Source of the DNA: Rhodospirillales bacterium
GTDB taxonomy: Bacteria > Pseudomonadota > Alphaproteobacteria > Acetobacterales > Acetobacteraceae
Reading direction: 5' to 3'
NCBI GenBank assembly: GCA_947447625.1
Contig: CANFKS010000033.1
Location: 1-38,246 of the forward strand
DNA length: 38,246 nucleotides
The notes beneath the pieces were generated by a model, which was given only the letters and a program-made list of their open reading frames with translations, searched no databases and was not told the origin of the DNA. Below, one piece after another: positions 1 to 9,526 of this stretch (positions are counted from its first letter, which is position 1; each line of letters starts with the position of its first letter). Position numbers and translations under genes: made by a program.

Positions 1-2
1 TG

Positions 3-1223
3 GTCGAGACCTGGCTCGCGGCCCGGCAGGGCACCCCGGCACTGGCAGGATGGGCGGTGGTGCTGCCGTTCGTGCTCATGATGCAGCAGATGTCAGCCGG
101 CGCGATGGGCGGTGGGGTTGTCTCGGCCACCGCCCGCGCGCTTGGCGCCGGGCGCAGCGAGGATGCCGCTGCCCTGGTGCTGCATGCCGTGCTGATCGCA
201 CTCGGACTGGGCGGATTCTTTACCCTGGTGCTGGCCGGCATGCCTGAAACGCTGTTCGGCCTGATTTCAGGCTCGGCCGCGCACGAGGCCGCCCCCTATG
301 CGGCGATTCTGTTCGGGCTGGGCGCAATCCCGGCCTGGATCGCCAACACCCTGGCCTCGGTGCTGCGTGGCGGCGGCAAGCACGGGCTGGCGGCACTGGT
401 GATTTCGCTCCAGGCACTGGTTTTTCCGCCGCTTGCCTGGCTGCTGATGGAACCGCTCGGCCTGGGCCTGCCCGGCCTGGGCCTGGCCTTCGCCTTGAGC
501 CAGATCGCTGCCGCGCTGAGCATGGCGGCCGTCGTGCTGCGCGGCGGCGCGGGGTTCCGTCCGACGCTGCATGTCCGCCCCCGGCGGGAGCTTTTCATCC
601 GGATCCTCTCGGTCGGCGCAATCGCCTGTGCCATGGCGGCATTGGCCAACCTCACGACCATCCTGGTCACCGCCCGGATTGCCTCCCACGGCGCGGTGGC
701 CGTCGCGGCCTACGGGATTTCGGCGCGGCTGGAATTCCTGATGATACCGCTGGCCTTTGGCATCGGCTCGGCACTCACCGCCCTGGTGGGCCGGGCCGTC
801 GGCGCCGGGGATTGGGTGACGGCGCGGCGCATTGCCTGGACTGGCGGAATTGGCGCCTTTGCGATCACGGCCAGTGTCGGCATCGCGATCGGGCTGTATC
901 CGGGGCAGTTCGCCGGTTTCTTCTCGCAGGATGTGGCGGTGGTGGCGATCGCGGCACGGGCGCTTGGTATCATCGGCCCGGCGTTCGGCGGCTTTGGTCT
1001 TGGCATGGCGCTCTATTTCGCCGCCCTCGGCACCGGGCGGATGACATGGCCGGCTGCGGCCGCACTCGCGCGCATCGCATTGGCCACCGGCGGCGGCTGG
1101 CTGCTCGGCGACGTGCTGGGGCTGGGGCTCGACGGCCAGTTCATCGCCGTCGCCGCCGGGATCACCGCCTATGGCGGCGTGATCGCATCATCCGTGCGCC
1201 CCGGCGTTTGGCGTGCGCGGTAG
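3..1223 (+). CDS. MATE family multidrug/toxin efflux transporter (5' end outside window)
   Basis: This is a polytopic inner-membrane protein of the MATE (multidrug and toxic compound extrusion) family, which exports organic cations using a sodium or proton gradient. The reading frame is open from the left edge, so the true start and the first helices are missing; 406 residues are visible. The stretch GGGVVSATARALGAGR is the family's glycine/alanine-rich loop following an early helix, and a related half-repeat (GSALTALVGRAVGAG) recurs near base 770, as expected for the internally duplicated MATE fold. Many hydrophobic segments follow in both halves. Substrate cannot be inferred. It converges with the DUF3297 gene. 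Family call is firm; the exact start is unknown because of truncation. Confidence 0.85.
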   Translation, partial: VETWLAARQGTPALAGWAVVLPFVLMMQQMSAGAMGGGVVSATARALGAGRSEDAAALVLHAVLIALGLGGFFTLVLAGMPETLFGLISGSAAHEAAPYAAILFGLGAIPAWIANTLASVLRGGGKHGLAALVISLQALVFPPLAWLLMEPLGLGLPGLGLAFALSQIAAALSMAAVVLRGGAGFRPTLHVRPRRELFIRILSVGAIACAMAALANLTTILVTARIASHGAVAVAAYGISARLEFLMIPLAFGIGSALTALVGRAVGAGDWVTARRIAWTGGIGAFAITASVGIAIGLYPGQFAGFFSQDVAVVAIAARALGIIGPAFGGFGLGMALYFAALGTGRMTWPAAAALARIALATGGGWLLGDVLGLGLDGQFIAVAAGITAYGGVIASSVRPGVWRAR

Positions 1224-1224
1224 C

Positions 1225-1258
1225 GCGTGATCGGTGAACCTGTCAGCGCCGATCACGC
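1225..1258. terminator. Hairpin between convergent MATE and DUF3297 genes
   Basis: A perfect 10-bp inverted repeat, GCGTGATCGG (1225-1234) and CCGATCACGC (1249-1258), with a 14-base loop fills the 43-base gap between two convergent genes. There is no clear U-run on either side, so a bidirectional transcription-end role is an inference from position. Confidence 0.4.
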
Positions 1259-1266
1259 TCTGTGGG

Positions 1267-1521
1267 TTACTCCTCGGGCGGCTTCTCGTCGAGGAACCAC
1301 ACCTCGACAGGGCCACGCTGGCGCATCAGCAGCGGCAAGCCGCGGCGGTCGACCGTCTTGCCGACGGGCATCGCGACCCAGGCTTCGCTGACGCAGTATT
1401 CGCCGACATTGGTCCGCTCGATGCCCTTGAAGCGCACGCCAATGCCGCGCTCAAGGATATCGGGCTTGAAGAACGGGCTGCGCGGGTCGTTCGAAAGCCG
1501 GTCGGGCGGGGTGTCGGCCAT
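1267..1521 (-). CDS. DUF3297 family small conserved protein
   Basis: An 84-residue soluble protein beginning MADTPPDRLSNDPRSPFF and ending WFLDEKPPEE. It matches the DUF3297 family, a small conserved proteobacterial protein without a known function. The frame is open further upstream, but the residues before this methionine are low-complexity and read through the terminator region, so the ATG at 1521 is preferred. It lies downstream of the aldo/keto reductase on the same strand but is separated from it by an intrinsic terminator, so it probably has its own promoter between 1521 and 1570. No catalytic motif is evident. The short length is normal for the family. Confidence 0.8.
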   Translation of the reverse strand: MADTPPDRLSNDPRSPFFKPDILERGIGVRFKGIERTNVGEYCVSEAWVAMPVGKTVDRRGLPLLMRQRGPVEVWFLDEKPPEE

Positions 1522-1564
1522 GGTCGGTATCCTGAGGAAAAAAGATGGGGCGGGGCATGACATG

Positions 1565-1594
1565 AAAAAGGCCGGGGAGGAAACCCCCCCGGCC
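1565..1594 (-). terminator. Rho-independent terminator of the aldo/keto reductase
   Basis: GGCCGGGG (1570-1577) pairs perfectly with CCCCGGCC (1587-1594). Read on the minus strand, the 8-bp GC stem is followed immediately by TTTTT (1569-1565). It lies 25 bases after the reductase stop codon. Confidence 0.85.
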
Positions 1595-1619
1595 CCGCTC
1601 CATCGTGACCCTGCGTGAA

Positions 1620-2561
1620 TCAGGCGGCGCTGATCCGGTCGATTTCGGCAAGCTGCTCTGCCGTCATCTTCCAGTCGCCGGCCTTGACGTTCTGTTCGAG
1701 TTGCGCGGGCTGCGTGGCCCCGGCGATCACGCTCGTCACCGGCGCGCGCGACAGCAGCCACGAGAAGGCCAGTTCAAGCGCCGTGTGGCCCTGACTTTCC
1801 GCGTAATCGATCAGCTTCTCGGCGATCTGCCAGTTGCGATCGGTCAGGTAGCGGTCGGCCAGGCGCGTTGTGGTGGTGAGGCGCGCGTTTTCCGGCATTG
1901 GCGCATTGCGGCGGTATTTGCCGGTCAGCAGGCCGCTCGCCAGCGGGAAATAGGGCAGCAGGCCAAGACCATAGGCCCGCGCGGCCGGCATCAGTTCCTG
2001 CTCTGCGTCCCGCTTGACCAGAGAATATTCGTCCTGGCACGACACGAAAGCGTTGAGCCCCATCGACTTCGCGGTCCAGGCCGCCTCGACCACCTGCCAC
2101 GACGGCAGGTTGGAGCAGCCGACATACCGCACCTTGCCGGACCGCACGAGATCGTCGAGTGCCCGCAGGGTCTCCTCGATCGGCGTCAGCGGATCGAGGG
2201 TGTGGAGCTGGTAAAGGTCGATATAATCGGTCTTGAGGCGCTGCAGGCTGGCCTCGACGGCGGCCATGATGTAGCGCCGCGAGGCCCCCTTCATGTTGTC
2301 CCCGTCGCCCATCGGCATGCAGAATTTGGTGGCCAGCACGATGTCCTTGCGGCGGTCACCCAGCACCTGGCCCATGCAGGTCTCGGAGCCGCCGCGCTCG
2401 CCGTAGACATCGGCGGTGTCGAACAAGGTGATGCCGAGGTCAAACGCCTTGTGGATTACGGCACGGGTCTGCTCGAGGTTGATACGGGCGCCGAAGTTGT
2501 TGCAGCCGAGGCCGATGGCCGAGACGCGCAGGCCCGATGTGCCGAGATTGCGGATTTCCAC
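1620..2561 (-). CDS. Aldo/keto reductase
   Basis: An NAD(P)H-dependent oxidoreductase of the aldo/keto reductase superfamily (313 residues, normal for the ~35 kDa TIM-barrel family), reducing carbonyl compounds to alcohols in the cytoplasm. The catalytic tetrad is visible: Asp48 and Tyr53 in FDTADVYG, Lys79 in LATKF, His120 in LYQLH. RYVGCSNL is the usual barrel-strand motif and PVTSVIAGATQP the C-terminal cofactor-phosphate region. I chose the GTG at 2561 because AGGAG lies 6 bases upstream and the translation begins EIRNLGTSGLRVS, the normal family start; an ATG 31 codons upstream adds unlike sequence. Physiological substrate cannot be told from sequence. Confidence 0.9.
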   Translation of the reverse strand: MEIRNLGTSGLRVSAIGLGCNNFGARINLEQTRAVIHKAFDLGITLFDTADVYGERGGSETCMGQVLGDRRKDIVLATKFCMPMGDGDNMKGASRRYIMAAVEASLQRLKTDYIDLYQLHTLDPLTPIEETLRALDDLVRSGKVRYVGCSNLPSWQVVEAAWTAKSMGLNAFVSCQDEYSLVKRDAEQELMPAARAYGLGLLPYFPLASGLLTGKYRRNAPMPENARLTTTTRLADRYLTDRNWQIAEKLIDYAESQGHTALELAFSWLLSRAPVTSVIAGATQPAQLEQNVKAGDWKMTAEQLAEIDRISAA

Positions 2562-2708
2562 TCTACTCTCCTGTTTGGACGATGGCGCGAGTTTCACCGC
2601 AAAGTGCTGCAACGTCAAAGCTGCCGCAGCCGCGTGGCACCGCTCTCGCTCCATGGTTTTATCGCGTGCTTCGCGCCGCCGTGTGGGTCAACATCCCGCA
2701 ATCGGGCT

Positions 2709-3428
2709 CTATAGCGTTTCGCGGCCGCTATTGCTCGCGATTTCGTTGAGCAGTTTCTTGCGCATCGCCTCGCCGAAGGAGCGGAAATCGCGGATCGTCA
2801 GCACAAAGCTGCCTGGCCCGCCGATGACGTTTTCGCGATACCAGGTATCAAGCCCGCCCTCGGGCTGGGTATGGGCCTGCGCCCAGGACATTGGCCGCTC
2901 ATTTATGATGGCAAGGCCATTGATGGTGATGCCGCGTTCAACCGCCTCGTCACGGACTTCGGTGACATCGCGTCCGGCATTGTTGGTGCCATCTCCGCAC
3001 ACGTCGATCACCTGGCGCTGCGCCTCGTAACCGGATGAGGCGAGGTTGCGCAGCGCGAGCGCCATCCCGGCGCTGATCGAAGTCCGCCCCCAGAAACTGC
3101 GCGGCGCGGCCTGGAGTTTTTTGGTAAACGCCGCCGCCGATGCGGCGTCCGAAATAACCGTCCAGTTCACGACGGTGCGCACTTCGGATGATCCGGCGAA
3201 TTCGACATAGCTGACGGCGATCCGCCCGAGCGCACCCCCCCTGATCGCCTTCAGCACGTCCGCGTCGTTGAAGGCGCTGGTATATCCGTCCTTCATCAAC
3301 GCGAATTCCCCGTCATGCACGCTGCGCGAGACATCCGTGACCAGAACGAGCGCAAGATCGACCCCCTCAGCGGCGCGTACGCCCCAGGCGGAGGTCAACA
3401 TCAACAGGAAGGCGAACACCCAGCGCAT
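2709..3428 (-). CDS. DUF1194 (von Willebrand A-like) exported protein
   Basis: A 239-residue protein of the DUF1194 family, a vWA-like domain common in Alphaproteobacteria. With the ATG at 3428 it has a Sec signal peptide: MRWVFAFLLMLTSAWGVRAA, cleavage near residue 20. The metal-ion-dependent adhesion motif DxSxS is present as DVSRS (Asp32, Ser34, Ser36), followed by a conserved VCGDGTNN segment. It is therefore likely a periplasmic metal-binding, protein-interacting domain; no partner is known. The frame is open back to an ATG at 3491 that abuts the comEC stop codon (GAG TAG ATG) with AGGAG only 3 bases away; that start would put 21 residues before the signal peptide, so I prefer 3428. It is likely co-transcribed with comEC. 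Confidence 0.8.
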   Translation of the reverse strand: MRWVFAFLLMLTSAWGVRAAEGVDLALVLVTDVSRSVHDGEFALMKDGYTSAFNDADVLKAIRGGALGRIAVSYVEFAGSSEVRTVVNWTVISDAASAAAFTKKLQAAPRSFWGRTSISAGMALALRNLASSGYEAQRQVIDVCGDGTNNAGRDVTEVRDEAVERGITINGLAIINERPMSWAQAHTQPEGGLDTWYRENVIGGPGSFVLTIRDFRSFGEAMRKKLLNEIASNSGRETL

Positions 3429-3491
3429 GGCTTCGAATGCTGATGCAGTGGCACCACGGATTGCAAGACAATTCGCGCCCGCACGGCCCAT

Positions 3492-5618
3492 CTACTCCTG
3501 CGGCAACGGATCCACCGGCGCCACCTGCAATGCCCCGCGCGGGATGGCGTTGCGATTGGGTGGGCCAAGTACCCAGGGTCGGTCGCCGCGATACTGCTTG
3601 TCCGACATCACGCGCACCCCATCCGGCCCGACCCAGGCGGCATGGGCACCCTGCCGCCAGACGCTGAACCGGTCGATGTAAACGGGTTCGGCGGCGCATT
3701 CGAGGCGCTGCGGCTCGGCCGAGACCAGCAGATCTGCGTCGCACGGATAGGCCCCCCGTGCGAGCACCACGCTGCGTCCCTTGATCGTGATGCGACATAC
3801 CGATGCGACGCAGCGCACCTGCTCACCCAGCACCCAAGGCGTTGCATCGATCCGGATCGGGGTGGCGACGTTGAGATATTGCCACCACGCATCCCGGGTG
3901 AACCGCGAGGCGCCCGCGATCTGCTGATAAGCGACACCCTCGTCGAGCCGTATCGCGATCAGACGGGCATCGGGCGAGACCAGCACATCGGGCAGCCGGT
4001 CCATCAGCGGCGACACTGACCCCAGCACGATGCCGACAAGTCCCACGAGGCGCAGGCGCGTTCGCCAGATGCCGAGCCAGGCGATGCCAAGCGAAACCGC
4101 CGCAAGCCCCCACGGCGGCATATGCGCGACCGCCAGCACCGCGGCCGGCCAGGACGACACGGCACGGCCGATCACCAGCACGCCATCGATCCCCCAGCCC
4201 ATCGCGCTCAGGAACGGGGCTTCCATGCCGAGCGGCATGGCGAGAAGCGCCAGCATCCCCATCGGCATCACCCATAGCGCGGTCAGCGGCACGGCGATGA
4301 TGTTGGCGACGATGTAGTAGAGTTGCACATGGCCGAAATGATAGGCCCCATAAGGGGCCGAAGCGGTGCCGGCCAGGGCGCTGGTGAGGCCGAGCGCCAC
4401 GAAATGCCCAAGACCGCGGCGCCACCACGCCCCGTCGCCGCGCAGCTTGGTCAGCCACGGCCGCAAGGCCTCATACCCCGCGACGAGGGCAAGCACCGCG
4501 GAGAAACTCATCTGGAAACTGACGCCAAGCACCTCCATCGGCGCAATCAGGATCAGCACCGTCATCGCAACAGCCAATCCACGCAGCGACAAGGCCCGAC
4601 GCCCGACAACCACCCCCAGGGTAACAAGGCAAGCCATGGCGAAGCTGCGGATGATCGGCACGTGCGCGCCGGTCAGCAGCATGTAGAACCCTCCGGCCGC
4701 CAATGCGACCAGGGCTGCGATGGTCTTAAGCGGCCAGTGCAGCGCCGCATATTCCGACAGCGCAAAGCCGAGTCGGCTTGCCCCGAAACTCCAGGCCATC
4801 ACGATGCCGATATGCAGCCCCGCGATGGCCAGCAGATGCGCGAGGCCCGAATCGCGGAACGCCGCGCGATCGGCTTCCGGGATCGCCGCCGTCCCCCCGG
4901 TCAAGAGCGTGCCGGCGATCGCAGCCCCCGTCGGTTCCAACACCGCATTGACCCGTCCGAGAATCACCTCACGCAACGCCTGGAGCCAGGCTCCCAGCCC
5001 GGACGGCGTTCCCGCAGCGACCCGCTGCGCCGGATTGAGCGCGAAGCCGAACCCGGCCTGACCCGCAAAATACGCATCGCGCTGCAAATCCCACGCGCCG
5101 GGATAGGCCGGTGGGGCCGGCCGGCTCAGCATCGCACGCACCCGCACCGTATCGCCGGTCGCAAGATCCACCTCGTCGCCCGCCTTGAGGCGCAGCCGGA
5201 TCGTCCGGTCCAGCGGCGTCGCGCCGTCCAGACTGGGGCGTTCGACGGTGATGCGCCGCCCGAGCGGCAGTTGCTCGACAGCACGCACCGTGCCGGTCAC
5301 GATCGTTGCCCGGGTCGGCAGGTCCACCATCGGCACGGCGCGCCAGGCCGCAAGCTGGGCCGACAACAGGCCGAGGCTCAGCGCGACGAACGGCACGCCG
5401 AGCAATCTCAGCCAGGTCAGCCGCCCGAAGATCACCACCAGCACCGCGATCAGCGTCGCCCCGCCGCCCCACCACAGCGGGGGCTCCTGGCGCATGGCGT
5501 CGTAACCCACCACCCCTGCCGCCATGAACACCGGCAGCCAGATAACGAAGCGGCCGCGCTCGGCGCCGATCCATTTCGCCAGCCAACCGTCATCACCCGG
5601 TGCATCGTTCTGCTGCAT
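3492..5618 (-). CDS. comEC: ComEC/Rec2 family DNA-uptake channel protein
   Basis: A 708-residue multi-spanning inner-membrane protein, the ComEC/Rec2 channel that carries one DNA strand into the cytoplasm during natural transformation. An N-terminal DUF4131-like region with two or three helices (residues ~25-100) is followed by a soluble OB-like part (~100-200) and the competence core, with the signature HLLAIAGLHIGIVMAW near residue 265 and many later helices. The C-terminal ~170 residues show no HxHxDH metallo-beta-lactamase motif, so the nuclease-like third domain of Bacillus ComEC is absent or unrecognisable. It is divergent from gltX and upstream of the DUF1194 gene. With dprA elsewhere in the window it fits a transformation role, though competence in this organism is unproven. 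Confidence 0.9.
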   Translation of the reverse strand: MQQNDAPGDDGWLAKWIGAERGRFVIWLPVFMAAGVVGYDAMRQEPPLWWGGGATLIAVLVVIFGRLTWLRLLGVPFVALSLGLLSAQLAAWRAVPMVDLPTRATIVTGTVRAVEQLPLGRRITVERPSLDGATPLDRTIRLRLKAGDEVDLATGDTVRVRAMLSRPAPPAYPGAWDLQRDAYFAGQAGFGFALNPAQRVAAGTPSGLGAWLQALREVILGRVNAVLEPTGAAIAGTLLTGGTAAIPEADRAAFRDSGLAHLLAIAGLHIGIVMAWSFGASRLGFALSEYAALHWPLKTIAALVALAAGGFYMLLTGAHVPIIRSFAMACLVTLGVVVGRRALSLRGLAVAMTVLILIAPMEVLGVSFQMSFSAVLALVAGYEALRPWLTKLRGDGAWWRRGLGHFVALGLTSALAGTASAPYGAYHFGHVQLYYIVANIIAVPLTALWVMPMGMLALLAMPLGMEAPFLSAMGWGIDGVLVIGRAVSSWPAAVLAVAHMPPWGLAAVSLGIAWLGIWRTRLRLVGLVGIVLGSVSPLMDRLPDVLVSPDARLIAIRLDEGVAYQQIAGASRFTRDAWWQYLNVATPIRIDATPWVLGEQVRCVASVCRITIKGRSVVLARGAYPCDADLLVSAEPQRLECAAEPVYIDRFSVWRQGAHAAWVGPDGVRVMSDKQYRGDRPWVLGPPNRNAIPRGALQVAPVDPLPQE

Positions 5619-5686
5619 GGCTGACAGGCTAACGCGCTTGGCGCTGGCGTGATAGAAGCCCGCCTCCTCCTGTCGAGACCGAGACC

Positions 5687-7072
5687 ATGACCGTTCGCAC
5701 CCGCTTCGCCCCCTCGCCCACCGGCATGCTGCATATCGGCGGCGCCCGCACCGCGTTGTTCAACTATCTCTTCAGCCGGCACATGGGCGGTGAATTCCTG
5801 CTGCGCATCGAAGACACCGACCAGGCCCGCAACACGCCGCAGGCGGTGCAGGCGATTCTTGACGGTCTTGCCTGGATGGGCCTGGAGACCGATGCGCCGC
5901 CGATCTATCAATCCGCCCGCGTTGCCCGGCACGCCGAGGTCGCACACCAGATGCTGGCCGCAGGCACTGCGTATCGCTGCTGGCTCGGCGCCGACGAACT
6001 CAAGGCGATGCGCGAAGCCAACCCCGGCTTGAAGATCCGCAGCCCTTGGCGTGACCGCGACCCGTCCGAGGCCCCGGCCGGGATTGCCCCCTCGATCCGC
6101 CTGCGCGCGCCGCAGGAGGGGGAGACCGTGGTCGAGGATCTCGTGCAGGGTGTCGTCCGCGTCGCCAATGCCGAGTTGGACGACATGATCATCCTGCGCG
6201 GCGACGGCACGCCGACCTACCAGCATGCCGTGGTGGTGGACGATCACGACATGGCGATCACTCATGTGATCCGCGGCGACGACCACCTCACCAACACCTT
6301 CCGCCAGGCGCAGATCTATGACGCCATGGGCTGGGAACGCCCCCGCTTCGGCCATGTGCCGCTGATCCATGGCTCGGACGGACACAAGCTGTCCAAGCGC
6401 CACGGCGCGGTCTCGGTGCTGGAATTCGCCGAGCAGGGCTATCTGCGCGAGGCGGTGTGCAACTACCTGCTGCGCCTCGGCTGGGCTCATGGCGACCTTG
6501 AGGTTGTCTCCCGCGAGGAGGCGATCGCGCTGTTCGACATCGTGGATGTGAACCGCGGCGCCTCCCGGATGGACTACGCGAAGCTGAACCATCTCAACGG
6601 GGTCTGGATCCGCCAGGCTGACGACAAGCGTCTCACCGATCTGGTATTGGAGCGCCTCGCGCACCGGCCCGCCTTGGCGCTCGGGACCGATGCAATGCAC
6701 CGGATCGCCACCCTGATGCCCGAACTCAAGCAGCGCGCCAAAACGGTGGCGGAACTTGCCGACAGCGCAGCCTTCCTGGCCCATCCGCTGCCGCTGGCAA
6801 TGGAACCCAAGGCCGAAGCCGCGCTCACCGCCGAAAACCGCCTCGTGCTGCGCGACCTCGGTGCCGCCCTCGCGGCCATCGATTTCTCGCGTGAGGCGAT
6901 CGACGCTGTGCTGCGCGGCCTGGCCGAAGCCAGGGGCGTCAAACTCGGCCTGATCGCCGCCCCGTTGCGCGCCGCCCTCACCGGCAGCACCGTCAGCCCC
7001 GGCATCGATGCCACCCTGGTCGCGCTCGGCAAGGACGAGGCATTGGCACGGATCGCGGCCGCATCCACCTGA
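5687..7072 (+). CDS. gltX: Glutamyl-tRNA synthetase
   Basis: A class I aminoacyl-tRNA synthetase that attaches glutamate to tRNA-Glu in the cytoplasm (461 residues, normal length). The HIGH motif is HIGG at residues 16-19 in [17 protein letters not shown]; the KMSKS equivalent is KLSKR at about 234-238. IEDTDQARN and the C-terminal anticodon-binding helical region also match. Alphaproteobacteria often carry two gltX paralogues, one charging tRNA-Gln with glutamate for amidation; this copy cannot be assigned to either role from sequence. The ATG at 5687 is 68 bases from the divergent comEC start. It is followed 50 bases later by trpG. Confidence 0.95.
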   Translation: MTVRTRFAPSPTGMLHIGGARTALFNYLFSRHMGGEFLLRIEDTDQARNTPQAVQAILDGLAWMGLETDAPPIYQSARVARHAEVAHQMLAAGTAYRCWLGADELKAMREANPGLKIRSPWRDRDPSEAPAGIAPSIRLRAPQEGETVVEDLVQGVVRVANAELDDMIILRGDGTPTYQHAVVVDDHDMAITHVIRGDDHLTNTFRQAQIYDAMGWERPRFGHVPLIHGSDGHKLSKRHGAVSVLEFAEQGYLREAVCNYLLRLGWAHGDLEVVSREEAIALFDIVDVNRGASRMDYAKLNHLNGVWIRQADDKRLTDLVLERLAHRPALALGTDAMHRIATLMPELKQRAKTVAELADSAAFLAHPLPLAMEPKAEAALTAENRLVLRDLGAALAAIDFSREAIDAVLRGLAEARGVKLGLIAAPLRAALTGSTVSPGIDATLVALGKDEALARIAAAST

Positions 7073-7122
7073 TCTCTGCACTGGCGTTTGACCGGCGGAA
7101 CCCGGAAGGCAAGAATACGGTT

Positions 7123-7716
7123 ATGATCCTGCTCATCGACAACTACGACAGCTTCACGTTCAACCTCGTCCATTTCCTGGGCGACCTTGGCGCGCGCTGC
7201 GAGGTATGGCGAAACGACGCACTCAGCGTCGAGCAGGCGATGGCGATGGGTGCGGAGGCGATTGTGCTCTCGCCCGGACCCTGCACGCCCAATGAAGCCG
7301 GCATCTGCCTGGATCTGATCCACGCCGCCGCCGGCACGATTCCGCTGCTCGGTGTGTGCCTCGGCCATCAGGCGATCGGGCAGGCCTTTGGCGGCGAGGT
7401 GGTGCGCGCGCCGGCGCCGATGCACGGCAAACTCAGCGCAGTCAGCCACGACAACACCGATCTGTTTGCCGGCCTGCCCTCGCCCTTCAACGCCACGCGC
7501 TACCACAGCCTGATCGTCAAGCGCGAAACACTGCCGGACACGCTGGTCGATACCGCGCGCACGGGCGATATCATCATGGGCCTGCGTCACCGCAGTTTGC
7601 CGGTCTATGGCGTGCAGTTTCATCCCGAAAGCATTGCTTCCGAGCACGGGCACCAGATCCTCGGCAATTTCCTGTCCCTCGCACGCGGGGCGAACGCGCC
7701 CGCGCGCGCGGCCTGA
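7123..7716 (+). CDS. trpG: Anthranilate synthase component II (glutamine amidotransferase)
   Basis: A class I glutamine amidotransferase of 197 residues that releases ammonia from glutamine for anthranilate synthase (TrpE), the first committed step of tryptophan synthesis. The triad is visible: Cys79 in [13 protein letters not shown], His167 and Glu169 in [11 protein letters not shown]. The start [14 protein letters not shown] is the family norm. It leads trpG-trpD-trpC-moaC. No trpE lies in the window, so the large subunit must be encoded elsewhere. In some bacteria the same subunit also serves p-aminobenzoate synthase (pabA); the trp neighbourhood favours trpG. Confidence 0.93.
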   Translation: MILLIDNYDSFTFNLVHFLGDLGARCEVWRNDALSVEQAMAMGAEAIVLSPGPCTPNEAGICLDLIHAAAGTIPLLGVCLGHQAIGQAFGGEVVRAPAPMHGKLSAVSHDNTDLFAGLPSPFNATRYHSLIVKRETLPDTLVDTARTGDIIMGLRHRSLPVYGVQFHPESIASEHGHQILGNFLSLARGANAPARAA

Positions 7717-7727
7717 GGGAGGGCGCG

Positions 7728-8738
7728 ATGTCGACCAATCTCAAACCCGTGCTGGCGCGCCTGGCCCAGGGCGAAACGTTGAGCGAAGCCGAGGCGGAGG
7801 ATGCCTTCGGAACGATCATGTCAGGCGAAGCAACGCCCGCGCAGATCGCGGGCTTGCTGATGGCGATGCGGGTACGCCGCGAGACGGTGGCCGAACTGAC
7901 CGGTGCGGTCCGTGCGATGCGGTCACGGATGACAGGCGTGACTGCCCCACCGGGTGCCATCGACGTGGTGGGCACCGGCGGCGACAACTCGGGCTCGCTG
8001 AACATCTCGACTGCGACCACCTTCGTGCTCGCAGGCCTCGGCGTGGTGGTGGCCAAGCACGGCAACCGGGCGCTGTCGAGCCGCACCGGGGCGGCCGATG
8101 TGCTGACGCAACTCGGCGTCAACGTCGATGTGCCGTTCGAGCGGATGCCCGAGGTCCTGAAGGCAGCCGGCTGCATCTTCATGTTCGCCCCGCGCCATCA
8201 CGCAGCACTGCGCCACGCCGCCGGCCCACGCGTTGAACTCGGCACCCGCACGATCTTCAACCTGCTGGGTCCGCTCGCCAATCCGGCCTCGGTGAAACGC
8301 CAGTTGACCGGGGTGTTCGACCCATCCTGGGCGCGACCGATGGTGGAAACCCTCGCCAATACCGGCAGTACCGACGTCTGGCTGGTGCATGGCCAGGGGC
8401 TCGATGAATTGACTGTCGCCGGGGAGAATCAGGTGGTTACCCTCAAGGACGGCGCGATTTCCGAACTTATAGTTACCCCTGAGCAGGCTGGGTTGCCGCG
8501 TTCGCCCATCGCAGCCGTCAAGGGCGGGGATTCCGCCGTCAATGCCGCAGCACTCGAAGCCCTGCTGCGCGGCGCCAAGGGGGCCTATCGGGACACCGTT
8601 ATACTCAATGCCGCCGCCGCGCTGATCGTGGCGGGGCGCACCGAGGATTTGCGCGAAGGCGCCGCAATGGCCGGCAAGGGCATTGACGACGGAGCCGCCC
8701 TTGCCGCCCTCGAAGCCCTGAAACGAGCCACAGCATGA
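7728..8738 (+). CDS. trpD: Anthranilate phosphoribosyltransferase
   Basis: A 336-residue enzyme that joins anthranilate to PRPP in the second committed step of tryptophan synthesis. The glycine-rich PRPP loop GTGGDNSGS is at residues 82-90 and KHGNR at 110-114; [11 protein letters not shown] and [15 protein letters not shown] are further family signatures. I chose the ATG at 7728 because GGGAGGG lies 4-10 bases upstream and the protein then starts at the usual family position; the frame is open further upstream, overlapping trpG, without homology. It begins 11 bases after trpG and its TGA overlaps the trpC ATG by four bases, implying translational coupling. Confidence 0.95.
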   Translation: MSTNLKPVLARLAQGETLSEAEAEDAFGTIMSGEATPAQIAGLLMAMRVRRETVAELTGAVRAMRSRMTGVTAPPGAIDVVGTGGDNSGSLNISTATTFVLAGLGVVVAKHGNRALSSRTGAADVLTQLGVNVDVPFERMPEVLKAAGCIFMFAPRHHAALRHAAGPRVELGTRTIFNLLGPLANPASVKRQLTGVFDPSWARPMVETLANTGSTDVWLVHGQGLDELTVAGENQVVTLKDGAISELIVTPEQAGLPRSPIAAVKGGDSAVNAAALEALLRGAKGAYRDTVILNAAAALIVAGRTEDLREGAAMAGKGIDDGAALAALEALKRATA

Positions 8739-9526
8739 GCGATGCCCTCGCACGGATCTGCGCCGACACACGGATCGAAACCGCCCGGCGCAAGGCACTG
8801 CATCCGATCGGCGGGATGGAGCGGGCTGCGGCCGCTCAACCCCCGCCCCGCGGCTTTGCCCTGGCGCTCGACGCAGCCGTCGATGCCGGCCGGTTCGCGC
8901 TGATCGCCGAGATCAAAAAAGCCTCCCCCTCCGGCGGCCTGATCCGGCCGGATTTTGACCCGCCCGCCCTGGCCGAGGCCTATCGCGCTGGCGGCGCCAC
9001 CTGCCTCTCCGTACTGACCGACGCCCCGTATTTCCAAGGCCAGGAAGCCGATCTGCGGGCCGCCCGGGCCGCCGTGCCGATGCCCGCGATACGCAAGGAT
9101 TTCATGCTTGACCCCTGGCAGATCGTCGAAAGCCGGGCGATGGGCGCCGATTGCGTGTTGCTCATTCTCGCCTGCCTGACCGACGCCGAAGCCTCCGAAT
9201 TGGAGAGGGTCGCCACCTCGCTCGGCATGGACGTGCTTGCCGAGGTCCATGACGGTGAGGAACTTGACCGCGCGCTGAAACTGCATACCCGCCTCATCGG
9301 TATCAACAACCGCAATCTCAAGACCCTGAAAACGGACATCGCCACCACGGAGGTTCTCGCGCCCCTGGTACCGTCCAACCGCGTCGTCGTCGGCGAAAGC
9401 GGCCTCAAGACACATGACGACCTTACGCGCCTGGCGCGCATCGGGGTGATGCGGTTCCTCGTCGGCGAGAGCCTGATGCGCCAGGACGACGTGGCCGCGG
9501 CCACCAGGGCTCTGCTCGGCTCATGA
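8735..9526 (+). CDS. trpC: Indole-3-glycerol phosphate synthase
   Basis: A 263-residue TIM-barrel enzyme that closes the indole ring, converting CdRP to indole-3-glycerol phosphate. Family motifs are in order: [13 protein letters not shown] (residues 57-68, with the catalytic lysine), [37 protein letters not shown] and FLVGESLMR. It is monofunctional, without the fused TrpF seen in enterobacteria. The ATG overlaps the trpD stop (ATGA), and its own TGA overlaps the moaC start in the same way. Confidence 0.95.
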   Translation: MSDALARICADTRIETARRKALHPIGGMERAAAAQPPPRGFALALDAAVDAGRFALIAEIKKASPSGGLIRPDFDPPALAEAYRAGGATCLSVLTDAPYFQGQEADLRAARAAVPMPAIRKDFMLDPWQIVESRAMGADCVLLILACLTDAEASELERVATSLGMDVLAEVHDGEELDRALKLHTRLIGINNRNLKTLKTDIATTEVLAPLVPSNRVVVGESGLKTHDDLTRLARIGVMRFLVGESLMRQDDVAAATRALLGS

